51,644 bases of DNA, from positions 1-51,644 of the forward strand of contig CAJXOS010000029.1 of the NCBI GenBank assembly GCA_913057725.1, given 5' to 3'. The notes below the pieces were generated by a model. That model did no database searches, had not been told where the DNA came from, and saw nothing but the letters and a program-made list of their open reading frames with translations. The position numbers and the translations under genes were made by a program. The number at the start of each line of letters is the position of its first letter. The first letter of the stretch is position 1. Shown one piece after another: positions 26,001 to 35,564 of the stretch. The DNA is from an uncultured Lewinella sp. Lineage in GTDB: Bacteria > Bacteroidota > Bacteroidia > Chitinophagales > Saprospiraceae.

Positions 26001-26795
26001 ATGAAGGATTATACCAATAAAGTTGTGTGGATCACCGGTGCTTCATCTGGTATTGGAGAGGCCTTGACTTACGCTTTTGCCAATGCTGGTGCCCAGCTAG
26101 CTATCTCTGCTCGTAATCAAGAGGCTTTGGAACGAGTTCGTGCAGCATGTAAGGACCCTGAAAAAGTGCTCATAGCGCCCTTAGATGTAGCTGATTTTGA
26201 TTCAGTACCCCAGGTAGCTAAGACCATTATTGACCACTTTGGATACGTTAATGTACTGGTCAATAATGCCGGAATATCACAACGTGCACTCGCAAAGGAT
26301 ACACAACTTTCGGTAGATCAGCGGGTAATGGATGTCAACTTTATCGGAACCGTTGCAGTGACCAAGGCCGTGCTTCCCACCATGCTTCATCAGCGTTTTG
26401 GGCAGATTGTTGTAATCAGTAGTGTAATGGGTAAGATTGGGACGCCTATGCGGTCGGCCTATGCAGCTTCCAAACACGCCCTTCACGGCTTCTTTGAATG
26501 CTTAAGAGCAGAGGTGGCAGACGAAGGAATTCACGTTTGCATGATTTGCCCTGGATACGTAAATACCAATGTGACCATCAATGCCCTCACGGGGGATGGA
26601 ACGCCCAATAAGGTGAAAGCAGAATCTACCGCTAAAGGCCTAAGTCCGGAGGCCTTTGCCAAAAAAGCTTTACGAGCGATTAGCGCCGAGAAAGACGAAG
26701 CGCTTATTGGTGGTCAGGAAATGGTTACTGTTTATCTACAACGGTTCTTCCCTTCCATCTTGCGCTGGATGGTTCGTCGCCTCAACGTAACCTAG
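26001..26795 (+). CDS. SDR family oxidoreductase (classical)
   Basis: 264 aa classical short-chain dehydrogenase. Cofactor loop TGASSGIGEAL (about 11-21), structural NNAGIS motif, catalytic Ser in VISSVMGKIG, and YAASK with Tyr and Lys intact (AYAASKHALHGF). The C-terminal hydrophobic run FPSILRWMVRRL suggests membrane association, as in the DHRS7-like subgroup. The substrate is unknown. It ends directly against the convergent zinc-ribbon gene: last base 26795, neighbour's last base 26796. Confidence 0.9.
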   Translation: MKDYTNKVVWITGASSGIGEALTYAFANAGAQLAISARNQEALERVRAACKDPEKVLIAPLDVADFDSVPQVAKTIIDHFGYVNVLVNNAGISQRALAKDTQLSVDQRVMDVNFIGTVAVTKAVLPTMLHQRFGQIVVISSVMGKIGTPMRSAYAASKHALHGFFECLRAEVADEGIHVCMICPGYVNTNVTINALTGDGTPNKVKAESTAKGLSPEAFAKKALRAISAEKDEALIGGQEMVTVYLQRFFPSILRWMVRRLNVT

Positions 26796-27179
26796 CTAGT
26801 GTAGGTCTCGGATAAGGTGAAAAATGGATACGAAAAACTGTTCCTGTTGAATAGCTTGAAGCTCACCTTTGTCTAGCCAGCACCCTTGGCAATCGGGGCA
26901 ATAATCCACTACTACATTGGAATCACGATGATGATCGGCTTTTACTAAAAGTGGTTGCTCATCACAGCTGGGGCAATACAAGCCAACAAGTTGATCAATA
27001 TCGGCAGGGATTTGTCTAACCTCCCAAGCTACCGGTTCTACAATAGCTTCGAGTTTTGCCATCGGTTGGGAGTCAAGCCATACGCCTTCACACTGCACGC
27101 ATTGATCCAACTCCAAGGTTTGACCTTGCTGTGCTAGTCGCGTCTTTTGCATTTCAACTTTGCATCGTGGGCAGTCCAT
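26796..27179 (-). CDS. Double zinc-ribbon (zf-TFIIB) protein
   Basis: 127 aa with two similar zinc ribbons. The first is MDCPRC ... CVQCEGVWLD, the second YCPSCD ... YCPDCQGCWLDKGEL; both match the zf-TFIIB family (CPxC, x~20, CxxCxGxWLD). Such proteins are small, cytosolic and of unknown function, perhaps nucleic-acid binding. It is tail-to-tail with the SDR gene. Confidence 0.85.
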   Translation of the reverse strand: MDCPRCKVEMQKTRLAQQGQTLELDQCVQCEGVWLDSQPMAKLEAIVEPVAWEVRQIPADIDQLVGLYCPSCDEQPLLVKADHHRDSNVVVDYCPDCQGCWLDKGELQAIQQEQFFVSIFHLIRDLH

Positions 27180-27279
27180 ACGTCAATTCCAATTTTATAG
27201 ACCTGGTACATTAATAGTTTGACGGAAATAAGTGTGCCTTCTCTTTGGCCGGAAAGCATATTTATTTTTTCACCGTCTC

Positions 27280-29463
27280 TTATTGGCCAGGATGATAAGT
27301 TTTTTCCTGCTGCGCCTCTACTTCATCCCGATAGAAAAGAACATCACGAAATTCTCCATTACAGAAAGCTTTAGCTTGATCGTTGAAGTGCGGAGAACGA
27401 GGGTCACCCGATTGTCCACCCGTAACGATAGCTCTTGCTTTTAGCCGCTTGCCAAAGGAGATTGCCGCTACAAAGCTATTACCATGCCGGCCATACCGCT
27501 TCTTCGACCCCTCGTGGGTACCACCAGCAAATGCTGCAATTGACCCCCAGTGTGCGGATGCAAAAGCTACGGGCATACTAGGGCGATTGTCATCAAAATG
27601 AGGTTGAATCTCCCCATCTAATCTTTGATAGCGATTGATGAGCCCCCACGGCGTTTGCCAGTTTCCGAAATTCTCTTCCAGTTCATCCAATGTCTCTTTT
27701 AGCATCGCAATCTTTTCCTCTGCTGTTACATAGTCTCTAATCCAAACATCAAATAAACTGGTGCGCGCTACCTCTTCAGATGGCCTTCCATAAGACATGT
27801 TAAGTACTTTTTCTGCCCAGGTAATCGCTATAGCTTGAGGTATAGAAGAAACACTGTAGTTGTGATCCCAAGAGGAAAGCAATTTGACGGCCGATACAAT
27901 TCGTCGATCTTGATGAGGCTTGGTGCTTTCGAAAGCAGCCTCTAAATCAGGGATGAGCGTCGCGAAGGCAGCCAGACGAGGTGTATTAGCCGCTTTGATC
28001 AAGCTGTCGAGGTTATAAGAAGGAATACTACCTAAAATACGGCGTGCCTCAATACCCCGGAAGTTCTCTTTATCGGGAGCTATATAGGTGGCGTATTCTT
28101 CGGGATTTGGATTGTGGCCCTCAGCAGCAGCAGTATAAGGAGTGGCATTACAATTTTGGAGCCAACCATTTTTAGGGTTGTGCAGATAAACCATCTCTTT
28201 CAGCTCATGCAGGCCACTCCAGTCTTGATTTGGGTCCGAACCATCTACGTAGCCGCTATAGTCAAAGCTTGGATTGCGTTTTGGAATATAGTTACCGTGC
28301 CAATAAGCAATATGTCCCTTGCTGTCGGCAAAAACGGTGTTGTTGGAGGAATTGGTTCGAGTCTGCATGGTTTTACGGAAGCTGCGGTACCCTTTGGCTT
28401 TGGTCCGCTGAAAATCCTGGATTAAGGCATCGGTAGGGCGATGCATCATGCGGAACGCGAGCCACTTTCCGTCTTGTTCTCCAATGATCGGGCCATGGTG
28501 CGTTCGATAGATTGTGAATGCTTTTTCCTTGATCTGATCACCGTCTGTGTAAGGAATAGAAACTTCCTCTTGCTCTACCAGGCGCTGTTCTTCACCGTAG
28601 CGGTAATAGTAGCGCCCGTCTTCTCCTTGCGTTACCTCTTCCAGGTATTCATCAATAGCGTCTGCTCGACTGGAGGTATGCATCCAGCCACAATTCTCAT
28701 TGAATCCTTGATAGATGAAAAACTGCCCCCAGGTAGCAGCTCCATAGACATTTAATCCTTCTTCACTTACAACTTGTTGCTCCGTACGGAAGAAGAAAGA
28801 AACATGTGGATTGATCAGCAGTAGCGCTTTGCCTTCGGTGGTTTTACGTTTTCCTACGGCAAAACCATTAGAACCCATAGGCGCCAGGAGATGGTCAGGG
28901 ACGATATCCTTCGGCTCTTCGTAACTCATGCGGCTTTTGTCATAGAAAGCAGCTAGTCGATCTGTGGATACTCGGGTTATATCACCGCCAATACTACCCT
29001 CACTAAAGGTGAATGGCATCCAGGGTTGAAACCGGGTAATCCATCGAGGTTCTACTTCCGGGTGGGTATGGAGATAGTAATTGATACCATCCGCAAAGGC
29101 ATCACATAGATCACGTAACCACTCAGGAGCCTCCTGATACATTTGAATAGCATCTGTAGAGTCCATCCAGAGCCGGGCTCGTAGATCGTGGTAGATATAG
29201 TCTTCTCCATCAGACAATGCCTGCTGTCCGGTTGAGAATAGGTAGTTCTCTTCTATTCTAGGGAAATCATCCTCGCACTGTGCGTACAGCATACCGAATA
29301 CGGCATCGGCATCAGTGGGGCCATAAATGTGTGGGATCCCCCAATTGTCTCGAATAATTTCCACTTGCTGTGCCCGTGTCTCCCACTGGCTAATTTCCTC
29401 AGGAGTGAAATTTTGAGCACACAGCTGGATCGGGAGAGCGAACAGGAGTAAAAAATAACGCAT
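27280..29463 (-). CDS. Penicillin acylase family (Ntn) hydrolase
   Basis: 727 aa from MRYFLLLFAL (29463). A signal peptide ends at about LCAQ. An alpha-chain region (about 20-197) starts VEIIRDNWGIPHIYG. The expected self-processing site precedes Ser198 in APMGSNGFAVG; Ser becomes the N-terminal nucleophile of the beta chain. Family members cleave amides such as penicillins, aculeacin or acyl-homoserine lactones, and this cannot be decided from sequence. Length agrees with the AHL/aculeacin-acylase group (about 700-800). It is periplasmic. It has no co-directional close neighbour. Confidence 0.92.
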   Translation of the reverse strand: MRYFLLLFALPIQLCAQNFTPEEISQWETRAQQVEIIRDNWGIPHIYGPTDADAVFGMLYAQCEDDFPRIEENYLFSTGQQALSDGEDYIYHDLRARLWMDSTDAIQMYQEAPEWLRDLCDAFADGINYYLHTHPEVEPRWITRFQPWMPFTFSEGSIGGDITRVSTDRLAAFYDKSRMSYEEPKDIVPDHLLAPMGSNGFAVGKRKTTEGKALLLINPHVSFFFRTEQQVVSEEGLNVYGAATWGQFFIYQGFNENCGWMHTSSRADAIDEYLEEVTQGEDGRYYYRYGEEQRLVEQEEVSIPYTDGDQIKEKAFTIYRTHHGPIIGEQDGKWLAFRMMHRPTDALIQDFQRTKAKGYRSFRKTMQTRTNSSNNTVFADSKGHIAYWHGNYIPKRNPSFDYSGYVDGSDPNQDWSGLHELKEMVYLHNPKNGWLQNCNATPYTAAAEGHNPNPEEYATYIAPDKENFRGIEARRILGSIPSYNLDSLIKAANTPRLAAFATLIPDLEAAFESTKPHQDRRIVSAVKLLSSWDHNYSVSSIPQAIAITWAEKVLNMSYGRPSEEVARTSLFDVWIRDYVTAEEKIAMLKETLDELEENFGNWQTPWGLINRYQRLDGEIQPHFDDNRPSMPVAFASAHWGSIAAFAGGTHEGSKKRYGRHGNSFVAAISFGKRLKARAIVTGGQSGDPRSPHFNDQAKAFCNGEFRDVLFYRDEVEAQQEKTYHPGQ

Positions 29464-29583
29464 AGTGTAGTGTGTGGGAATGCTTATTGAACTGCACAAA
29501 ATAAATTACGATTCAACTTGAAAATCGGTAGAAAATTGCAATCTGGTTTCTGCGTAATACTAGTCCTGCCCAAAATAAGACTA

Positions 29584-30120
29584 TTACCACAAACACTCGA
29601 ATAGCTGGATCCTGTAGGCCGCTTCTCCGCTAAATTTCTCGTCATCTGTCAGTTCTCGTACAAATTGAAAGGAGTTCCGCTCTAGAAGCCGGATTGATGC
29701 TTGGTTTTCTACGCGTACGATTCCCGTTACGCTCTTCAGTTCCAGTACCTCCTTGGCAAAATCAAGTACAGTTGTTACTGCTTCTTGCATTAAGCCTTTC
29801 CGTTGGTGCTTGGGAAGCAAGTCAAAGCCAATTTCAGCGGAGGTGCGTGTATCATTGAATTGCCAAAGGCAGATGGTGCCGATAAGTTCCGTTGGCAGGT
29901 CTTGATCATATAAACCCCAGTAGTACCATCGTCCCTGCTGGACCCCAGTCTCGATCTTTTCAATAAATGCAAGGGTGTTGGCTTCACTTTCGGGTGCTTG
30001 CCGGTTGATGAAGCGCAGCACCTCTTCATTGGAGTGCAGGCGATGCACTGCTGGGAGATCTGCTACACTAATAGCTTTCAGTGTCAGACGAGCTGTTTGC
30101 AATACGTCTTGCTGGGCCAT
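29584..30120 (-). CDS. GNAT acetyltransferase, RimJ/RimL type
   Basis: 178 aa from MAQQDVLQTARL (30120), two nt after the CHAT gene stop; a longer frame runs into that gene. RimJ/L-type layout: TARLTLKAISVADLPAV at the start, IGFDLLPKHQRKGLMQEAV as acetyl-CoA loop (QRKGLM for QxxGxA), and NQASIRLLERNSFQFVRE near the end. These enzymes acetylate N-termini or small molecules. The tight spacing makes it the last gene of the surface-protein/CHAT operon. Confidence 0.87.
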   Translation of the reverse strand: MAQQDVLQTARLTLKAISVADLPAVHRLHSNEEVLRFINRQAPESEANTLAFIEKIETGVQQGRWYYWGLYDQDLPTELIGTICLWQFNDTRTSAEIGFDLLPKHQRKGLMQEAVTTVLDFAKEVLELKSVTGIVRVENQASIRLLERNSFQFVRELTDDEKFSGEAAYRIQLFECLW

Positions 30121-30122
30121 AC

Positions 30123-32978
30123 TCAGGCTTTTGCGAGTTTCTGGCCACGTCGACGAAACCACCAACCTCCTCCGAGAAGCACCAACAAACCTACACCATA
30201 GAGGTACCAGGGCGTAGCACTTTTCATTGGCCGCGGATTGCCCAATAATTGAAAGCCTGCCCAATAAACAGGATGTGCCGCTCGAGGATCAGCCTCTTCT
30301 AAGTAATTGAGTTTTGCCGTGCGGAGTGCGTCCTTTTTGTCGGCTCCTCGGTCGAGTGCAGCGTAGAATTGCTCTAGCAAACTGCAGTTGGCACCCTCAT
30401 TTACCCGCCAAAGAGTAGTGAGTACACTACGAGCGCCAGCATAGTGAAATGCCCGAGCCAGACTTATAACTCCTTCGCTATTATAGAGTGTACCTAAGGC
30501 TGTTTCGCAAGCGCTGAGGATGACCAATTCTGCTTCTAAGTCGTAGAGGTAGAGATCTTTGGCGTATAAGGAGTCATAACCGCCGTTGCCATCCCCAAAG
30601 ACGATGAAAGAAAAATCGCCTTGATCGGGGTTAGCTTGGGCGTGGGTGGCTAGGTGTAGCAGGCGATATCGATTAGCTATTGCCCGAAATTTGGAAATAC
30701 TTGCATCTTCATTGGCATAAATATCATCCTTGGAGGAGGTCATTACTTTGTCGAACATCGCAGCACTGCAGCTCAAGGACGGCCATCCGGAGCCGCCGTC
30801 GAAATTAGGAGCAAAGCCTGCTTTGCGTTGACCTGATAATGGAAGTTGGTGCAAAAACCATTGTAGACTCGCAGAGTAGCTGTAACTAATGGTATACTTC
30901 TTCAATAAGAACGAATAATCTTTTAGGGCGGCTGTGGCTGAGGGTGCCTGACTCAAAAGTGCTTCGAAGGGCACTAAATCAAGAATGCCGCTGGAGATAA
31001 TAATCAAGCGATCAATATCTTCCATTGGACTAATCACCGGTGCCAATAGGTCTAAATACAATTGGTGCGCCTCTTTGCGATAGGCTTCTAGTAAAGCGAC
31101 GCGATCTTGACCTGGACTTTGGTAGTTTTCGATGCTTTGCCGCCACTGCACTACTCGTTCTTTGAGCTGAGCAGGTAGTGGCAATTCGTGAAGCCTTAAG
31201 CCAAATTGATCAACTTTGAAAACATATAGTCGATCAGAACCAACGAAGAATTCCAAGAGTTGCTCTCTCGGCTCCAACATGTTTTGCAAGGCGGTTATCT
31301 GTGGTACTTCATCCGCATACTTCAGTTGATAATACTTTGGGTGCTTTTGCTCCAGTGCGGAAATCCAATCTTTTAGGCTATCTCTTGCCATTAAGAGCGC
31401 TTGCTCAGCCTCCTGACGGAGGCTATCGGCCGCTCCCTGACTTCGGAGAAGAAATACAAGCTCCTCTGCTTCGCTAACTCCTCGTTTTAGGGCTTGTTCT
31501 TCTTCGCGTTCAGTAGCGCTTATACCGGCGATTTCGGTAGCTTGTGTGGTACGAAATGCTTCTCTCAATAAGCTACTACGGTTCCGTTCTGCAAAGACGA
31601 AGGCTTCTTCCAAGTAGTGTTCTTTTCCTGTTTGCTTAAAGAGCAGTTGCGCTACCCGTATAGCCTGCTCACTGCGAGAGCGACCTTCTTCGAGATTGGA
31701 CAGCTTTGAAGTTTCGTATAAGTAATGCTTGCGCAAGATTTCCTCTACCTGATAACACATCTGATAGCATCTAAGGGCAAGCTCTAATGACTTGTCGTTT
31801 TGCTGCTCCTCAAACCAGGCGGCATAAGTTTGAGCTAGTCCGTCTAAGGCTTCTAAAATAGTGTTCTCAGCATAGAAAGATTCAGATGTTGGTAGGCTTT
31901 CCAGATCCTCAGGCTTATAGTCCAAAAGAACCGTTTTTAAGGCAGACTGGTAAGAAGCGATCGCTTTTTCGTAGACCTCTTGTTCTAGGTGTACTTCTGC
32001 GCGAGCAATATAGTTCTTACCAAACTCACGGCGCTGTGTCAGTCCATAATAGGCTTGAAGCCACTCTAGCTCCTGATCAAAATAGGAGAGGGCCTCATCA
32101 TACTGGTTGCGCTTCAATTTTAGATGTGCCAGTTTCAAAGAGATACCTGCCAGAGAGCGAGCACTACGTGGATTAGGCTCATCAGAATCCTGCTCCGCTA
32201 ACATCAGCGCTTCGCCCTTCATTAATTGTTCTTCTGCCTCGTCAAGTTTTCCTTCCGTAATCAATACATCACTCAAGTTGAGAATTAGCAATGATTGTGT
32301 GATGTTGCTTATATCAGGCAAGGCTAGTGCGTTCTCAAAGACTTCCAGGGCTTCAGTCTTCTTGCCCCAATGGGTGTACAGTAACCCTAGGTCGTTGTAG
32401 GCTTTTCCGACACGGCCGAAGTCTTCATTCTCCAATAACTCTACTACCACCTGCTTCAGTAGTGGCTCGGCAGCCGAATTTTCTCCTAATCGAGTGTAGA
32501 TGTTAGCCAATGGCCAGAGAACAAATCTCGTGACGATGATCGATCGTTCCTGAATGCGATTAAACATATCTGCTGCTGATTGATAAGCAGCGGCGGCTTT
32601 AGCGAAATTGCCAAGCTTCTCATCTTGGGTATAGCCCAATTGCACATAGAACCATCCGGTGCGGGACCATTCAGTACTGTCAACTGGGTCTCTCCATACT
32701 GTTCCTAATGTGCCTAGTTGGAGCAGTTCGACGTTTTTGTCGTAGTCGCCTTGCCGTCTATGATAAATGGCAACGTCTTTAATGCATTGCAAATAGGCGA
32801 TCAGATCATCATCCGCCTGAAGTGCGCCAAGTTTTTGTTCAAAGGCTTGTTCGCCTTGATGTAGATCCCGATCATATAACGCAATGATCGAGTCATTAGG
32901 GATTTCAGTATCGAAAGGACGAGCCAGTATTTGGGTAGACCAAAACAGCAGACCCGCTAACAAAAGTGTTAAACGCAT
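30123..32978 (-). CDS. Secreted TPR-CHAT protein with C-terminal membrane anchor
   Basis: 951 aa. Signal peptide (about 1-19), a long array of TPR helices (about 35-430), a coiled region (about 430-550), and a C-terminal CHAT domain, a caspase/separase-like peptidase fold. The catalytic dyad is preserved: His779 in LLHLATHAQ and Cys824 in VILSACETALG. The domain ends with the usual HPVYWAGFQLLG. A hydrophobic anchor (about 921-941) with a basic tail follows, so the peptidase domain would face the periplasm. It is preceded 45 nt upstream by a surface-protein gene and followed by a GNAT gene. Confidence 0.9.
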   Translation of the reverse strand: MRLTLLLAGLLFWSTQILARPFDTEIPNDSIIALYDRDLHQGEQAFEQKLGALQADDDLIAYLQCIKDVAIYHRRQGDYDKNVELLQLGTLGTVWRDPVDSTEWSRTGWFYVQLGYTQDEKLGNFAKAAAAYQSAADMFNRIQERSIIVTRFVLWPLANIYTRLGENSAAEPLLKQVVVELLENEDFGRVGKAYNDLGLLYTHWGKKTEALEVFENALALPDISNITQSLLILNLSDVLITEGKLDEAEEQLMKGEALMLAEQDSDEPNPRSARSLAGISLKLAHLKLKRNQYDEALSYFDQELEWLQAYYGLTQRREFGKNYIARAEVHLEQEVYEKAIASYQSALKTVLLDYKPEDLESLPTSESFYAENTILEALDGLAQTYAAWFEEQQNDKSLELALRCYQMCYQVEEILRKHYLYETSKLSNLEEGRSRSEQAIRVAQLLFKQTGKEHYLEEAFVFAERNRSSLLREAFRTTQATEIAGISATEREEEQALKRGVSEAEELVFLLRSQGAADSLRQEAEQALLMARDSLKDWISALEQKHPKYYQLKYADEVPQITALQNMLEPREQLLEFFVGSDRLYVFKVDQFGLRLHELPLPAQLKERVVQWRQSIENYQSPGQDRVALLEAYRKEAHQLYLDLLAPVISPMEDIDRLIIISSGILDLVPFEALLSQAPSATAALKDYSFLLKKYTISYSYSASLQWFLHQLPLSGQRKAGFAPNFDGGSGWPSLSCSAAMFDKVMTSSKDDIYANEDASISKFRAIANRYRLLHLATHAQANPDQGDFSFIVFGDGNGGYDSLYAKDLYLYDLEAELVILSACETALGTLYNSEGVISLARAFHYAGARSVLTTLWRVNEGANCSLLEQFYAALDRGADKKDALRTAKLNYLEEADPRAAHPVYWAGFQLLGNPRPMKSATPWYLYGVGLLVLLGGGWWFRRRGQKLAKA

Positions 32979-33023
32979 AATAGAAGATTGACCGAGCGAA
33001 AAAAATGGTTGCCTGGTCTCAAC

Positions 33024-34709
33024 CTATGATTGGCTATTTCGAGCCTGAACGATCAGTAGCAGTATGATTATGAACAACAGGATCAGAAGCCAGAACCACC
33101 AAGTTAAGTCGAAGCCTGTGTCATTACCGGGGTCATCTGAGCAGCTGCCTGGTACACACGCTAATACCGATCCTTCATCACCGCCTGGTCCAATGAGACT
33201 AACTGCAACGGGAACCGTACAAACAGGATCATTGCTTAAGTCGTCAAATCGAATGCAGGCATAGATAGAATCAAGCAATTCTGGCTTGACGCTACTGTAC
33301 ATGTTGAACTTGACATTAGCAAAGGTGCGAGGATCGCCCACGCCATGAATGGGAGTACCTTCAATGCCGAAGTTTAACAACTGCCAACGGATGCTATCTG
33401 GAGCTAATTTTACCAAACTAATATCATCAGTTGGGCCATTAGCAGGGTGATACATCGCCGGAGTTACTACTACATCGTCAGAGGTGACACCTGTAGGAAG
33501 CTTAATGTCCATATAGATGTTGGTCGTTTCACCAAAGCCTGTATTCTCACATTGGACCGTGGTGAATATCTGATAGCGATCCTGTGACTTCTGGCAAGCA
33601 CATGCCTCCATCACCATAAAGTTGGGGTCATGTGATTTTACCAGACTAGCAGTCGACTTATAGTAGTCCAGAATAATCGGTGCGCCAATTTCTGGCGAAG
33701 GCACGTTCACATTGAGGAAGCTAGTGTCTGTAGCTGGATTAAAGAAGGTAGTACTATCTGGAAGTACACCTTGAATGCCGATGCCATTGATGAAAGTGCT
33801 CAAGCTGATATTTGACAATTCCTGGCGTAGACTATCCGGAGTAAGGTCTGGATAGCCATTGTCATCAGAGTAGGTGCCCAGTGCAATGGCAAAGTCCATT
33901 TCTGCTTTTGCAGTAGACTCGAACATACTCAACATGGAGGTATCGGCTTCCATATTTACGAAGAAGTGTACCTCTTCACCTGGAGGAAGATTGAAAATCT
34001 CCCTGAGGAGCATTCCTTTATAATGATTACCTAAGGCGCCAAGTTTAGAGTAATGGTAAGTGTTTTGATCAGCAATGTCTGGACGATACATTAGGTTCTC
34101 CCCAATGTGAAATTTACTGAAAGATGGAGATTTAGAAGCCACTGTTGTCGAGATCGTGGTCAATTGGCCATCATACAGAAAGAAGAGCTGCCCGCTAAAC
34201 GAAGTAGTATCAGGATTGTGTACGCTAAGAACGCTCACAAACGGATCGCCAGGCTTTACCTGCACATTGCGCATGATTTTCAAATAACGGTTAGCGTCTA
34301 CTACCTCCGTGGGAGTGTTAGTGCCTGTTCCTGGAGGAATGATTGGCCCCGTCCGCTGTGATGGAGGTTCCTCGCTTCCACCACTGTAAACGCCAGTACT
34401 TAGCGCACGAGCATTGTAGTTGGGAAGCAGGGTAGTAGGAGTAGGTGCATATAGATGCTGAAAATTGGCTTTATTGCCACTCTCTTCGAATTTGAAGTTG
34501 CCATCACCGTAGATAAAGATGTGCTTGTAGTAAGCAGGGGTGGCGGCAAATTTAGTCTTACTGGTTAGTTGCGGGAGCTCAATGCTAAAGAGGGTAGAGT
34601 CTCCCCCGGCAGGAGTCATGTCAAGCGCCTCGAAAAGTTGGGAGTAGGAAGATGTCGTAAAGAATAGAAGACCTGCTAATAGGTACAGGTGTAGTGAACG
34701 GGACTTCAT
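33024..34709 (-). CDS. Membrane-anchored extracellular/periplasmic beta-rich protein
   Basis: 561 aa from MKSRSLHLYLLAG (34709). A signal peptide (about 1-23) is followed by about 500 residues of Thr/Ser/Pro-rich beta-type sequence with DUF11/Ig-like features (VQCENTGFGETTNIYMDIKLP is a DUF11-type conserved-repeat pattern). A Cys-containing linker (GSCSDDPGND) leads to one hydrophobic helix near the C-terminus (WWFWLLILLFIIILLLIV) and a short tail. It is first in an apparent operon with the TPR-CHAT gene, whose product has the same anchoring style, so the two may form an envelope complex. Confidence 0.75.
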   Translation of the reverse strand: MKSRSLHLYLLAGLLFFTTSSYSQLFEALDMTPAGGDSTLFSIELPQLTSKTKFAATPAYYKHIFIYGDGNFKFEESGNKANFQHLYAPTPTTLLPNYNARALSTGVYSGGSEEPPSQRTGPIIPPGTGTNTPTEVVDANRYLKIMRNVQVKPGDPFVSVLSVHNPDTTSFSGQLFFLYDGQLTTISTTVASKSPSFSKFHIGENLMYRPDIADQNTYHYSKLGALGNHYKGMLLREIFNLPPGEEVHFFVNMEADTSMLSMFESTAKAEMDFAIALGTYSDDNGYPDLTPDSLRQELSNISLSTFINGIGIQGVLPDSTTFFNPATDTSFLNVNVPSPEIGAPIILDYYKSTASLVKSHDPNFMVMEACACQKSQDRYQIFTTVQCENTGFGETTNIYMDIKLPTGVTSDDVVVTPAMYHPANGPTDDISLVKLAPDSIRWQLLNFGIEGTPIHGVGDPRTFANVKFNMYSSVKPELLDSIYACIRFDDLSNDPVCTVPVAVSLIGPGGDEGSVLACVPGSCSDDPGNDTGFDLTWWFWLLILLFIIILLLIVQARNSQS

Positions 34710-35036
34710 AGTTGCTGCGGTTTTTGGTTTTAGGGATAGTACGCTTATGGTGTCTTCAACTATCCATGTACTAAAAGTACTAAATAGCGAGCAATCTGCT
34801 CGTTCTCGACAGTTGCTCATCATATATTAATACGCGGATAAAGATAATCCTGAGGCCTATTGGAGGAAAACCTGGGTGATTTTTTTCTTAGATATTCTAA
34901 GAGGTGTTTTTCTTGTTAATGATCTTGTTATCAGTGAATTATTAGTTGTTTGGTTCGATTTTTTAAAAACCCAAAATAAGAAAGGCCGATACCTGCAGGT
35001 ATCGGCCTTTCTTCGGAATGGAGTTGTTTTCGACGC
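34710..35036. other. Intergenic region holding a terminator
   Basis: 327 bp between the EGF-lipoprotein gene and the surface-protein gene. Apart from the long palindrome at 34978-35013 and an AT-rich stretch around 34870-34980, which may hold the promoter of the surface-protein operon, nothing was recognised. Confidence 0.6.
34978..35013 (-). terminator. Intrinsic terminator, perfect 36-bp palindrome
   Basis: Both arms of 18 nt are perfectly complementary (centre CTGCAG), with CCTTTCTT ending the stem on the minus strand and a T-rich tract after it. It lies 24 nt after the EGF-lipoprotein stop. Because it is symmetric, with T-rich ends both ways, it could also stop transcription from the other strand. 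Confidence 0.8.
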
Positions 35037-35564
35037 TTACTTTGTCATAGTGACCATACAGCTTTCCGGGAAAGCTGTGCCTTGGTAAGTGTAGTCTGAG
35101 TTGTAGGAAATGGTGATGACATTTCCATCAATGGTACCAGTACCTACGAAGGAATAGCCAGTAAAGTCGCTAAAGCCTTCTTCACAGTAGGGACCACCAG
35201 TAAGGGTAAAGGAGTTTCCGTCTACAATGGCCTCTACCGCATAACCTGGAGCACAGTTAAGATCACCAAAGTTGTCGATAATGATCTTGTTCGCTTCTGT
35301 CGCAGATTTTGTGATGGTTACAGAGTAGTTATAAGCGTTTCCTTCACAAGTGCCAGACACAGCATACTGTCCAACAAATTTTTCAGCAGAAAGAGTGCCA
35401 CAATCAGACCCCTCGTAGCCATCAACACAGGTACAGGTTCCGTCGTCGCAAGTTCCGTCATTCAGACACACGGTGTCTTCACAAGGATCGTTTTCACAGC
35501 TAGAGAAATAGGCGCTACACGCAAATAGGGCGCTCACTGTCAATAGAATTTTGATTGCTTTCAT
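35037..35564 (-). CDS. EGF-domain lipoprotein
   Basis: 175 aa. A lipoprotein signal ends at Cys23 (FSSC). Immediately after follows one EGF-like domain with six Cys (28, 33, 39, 44, 46, 55), containing CLNDGTC and CVDGYEGSDC. Residues 60-175 form a beta-rich domain of unknown type with three more Cys in GTC, LNC and PYC. EGF modules of this kind recur on Bacteroidota surface lipoproteins. It lies downstream of the TonB receptor gene on the same strand, separated by 189 bp, and is closed by a strong terminator. Confidence 0.83.
   Translation of the reverse strand: MKAIKILLTVSALFACSAYFSSCENDPCEDTVCLNDGTCDDGTCTCVDGYEGSDCGTLSAEKFVGQYAVSGTCEGNAYNYSVTITKSATEANKIIIDNFGDLNCAPGYAVEAIVDGNSFTLTGGPYCEEGFSDFTGYSFVGTGTIDGNVITISYNSDYTYQGTAFPESCMVTMTK

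Noticed and set aside
30123..32978. CHAT protein as part of a cytosolic anti-phage system
   Set aside because: A signal peptide and a C-terminal anchor place the peptidase domain outside the cytosol, and no CRISPR or NTPase partner is nearby.
34876..35088. Small plus-strand open frame across the 36-bp palindrome
   Set aside because: It runs through a terminator and into the antisense of the EGF lipoprotein gene, and has no recognisable features.
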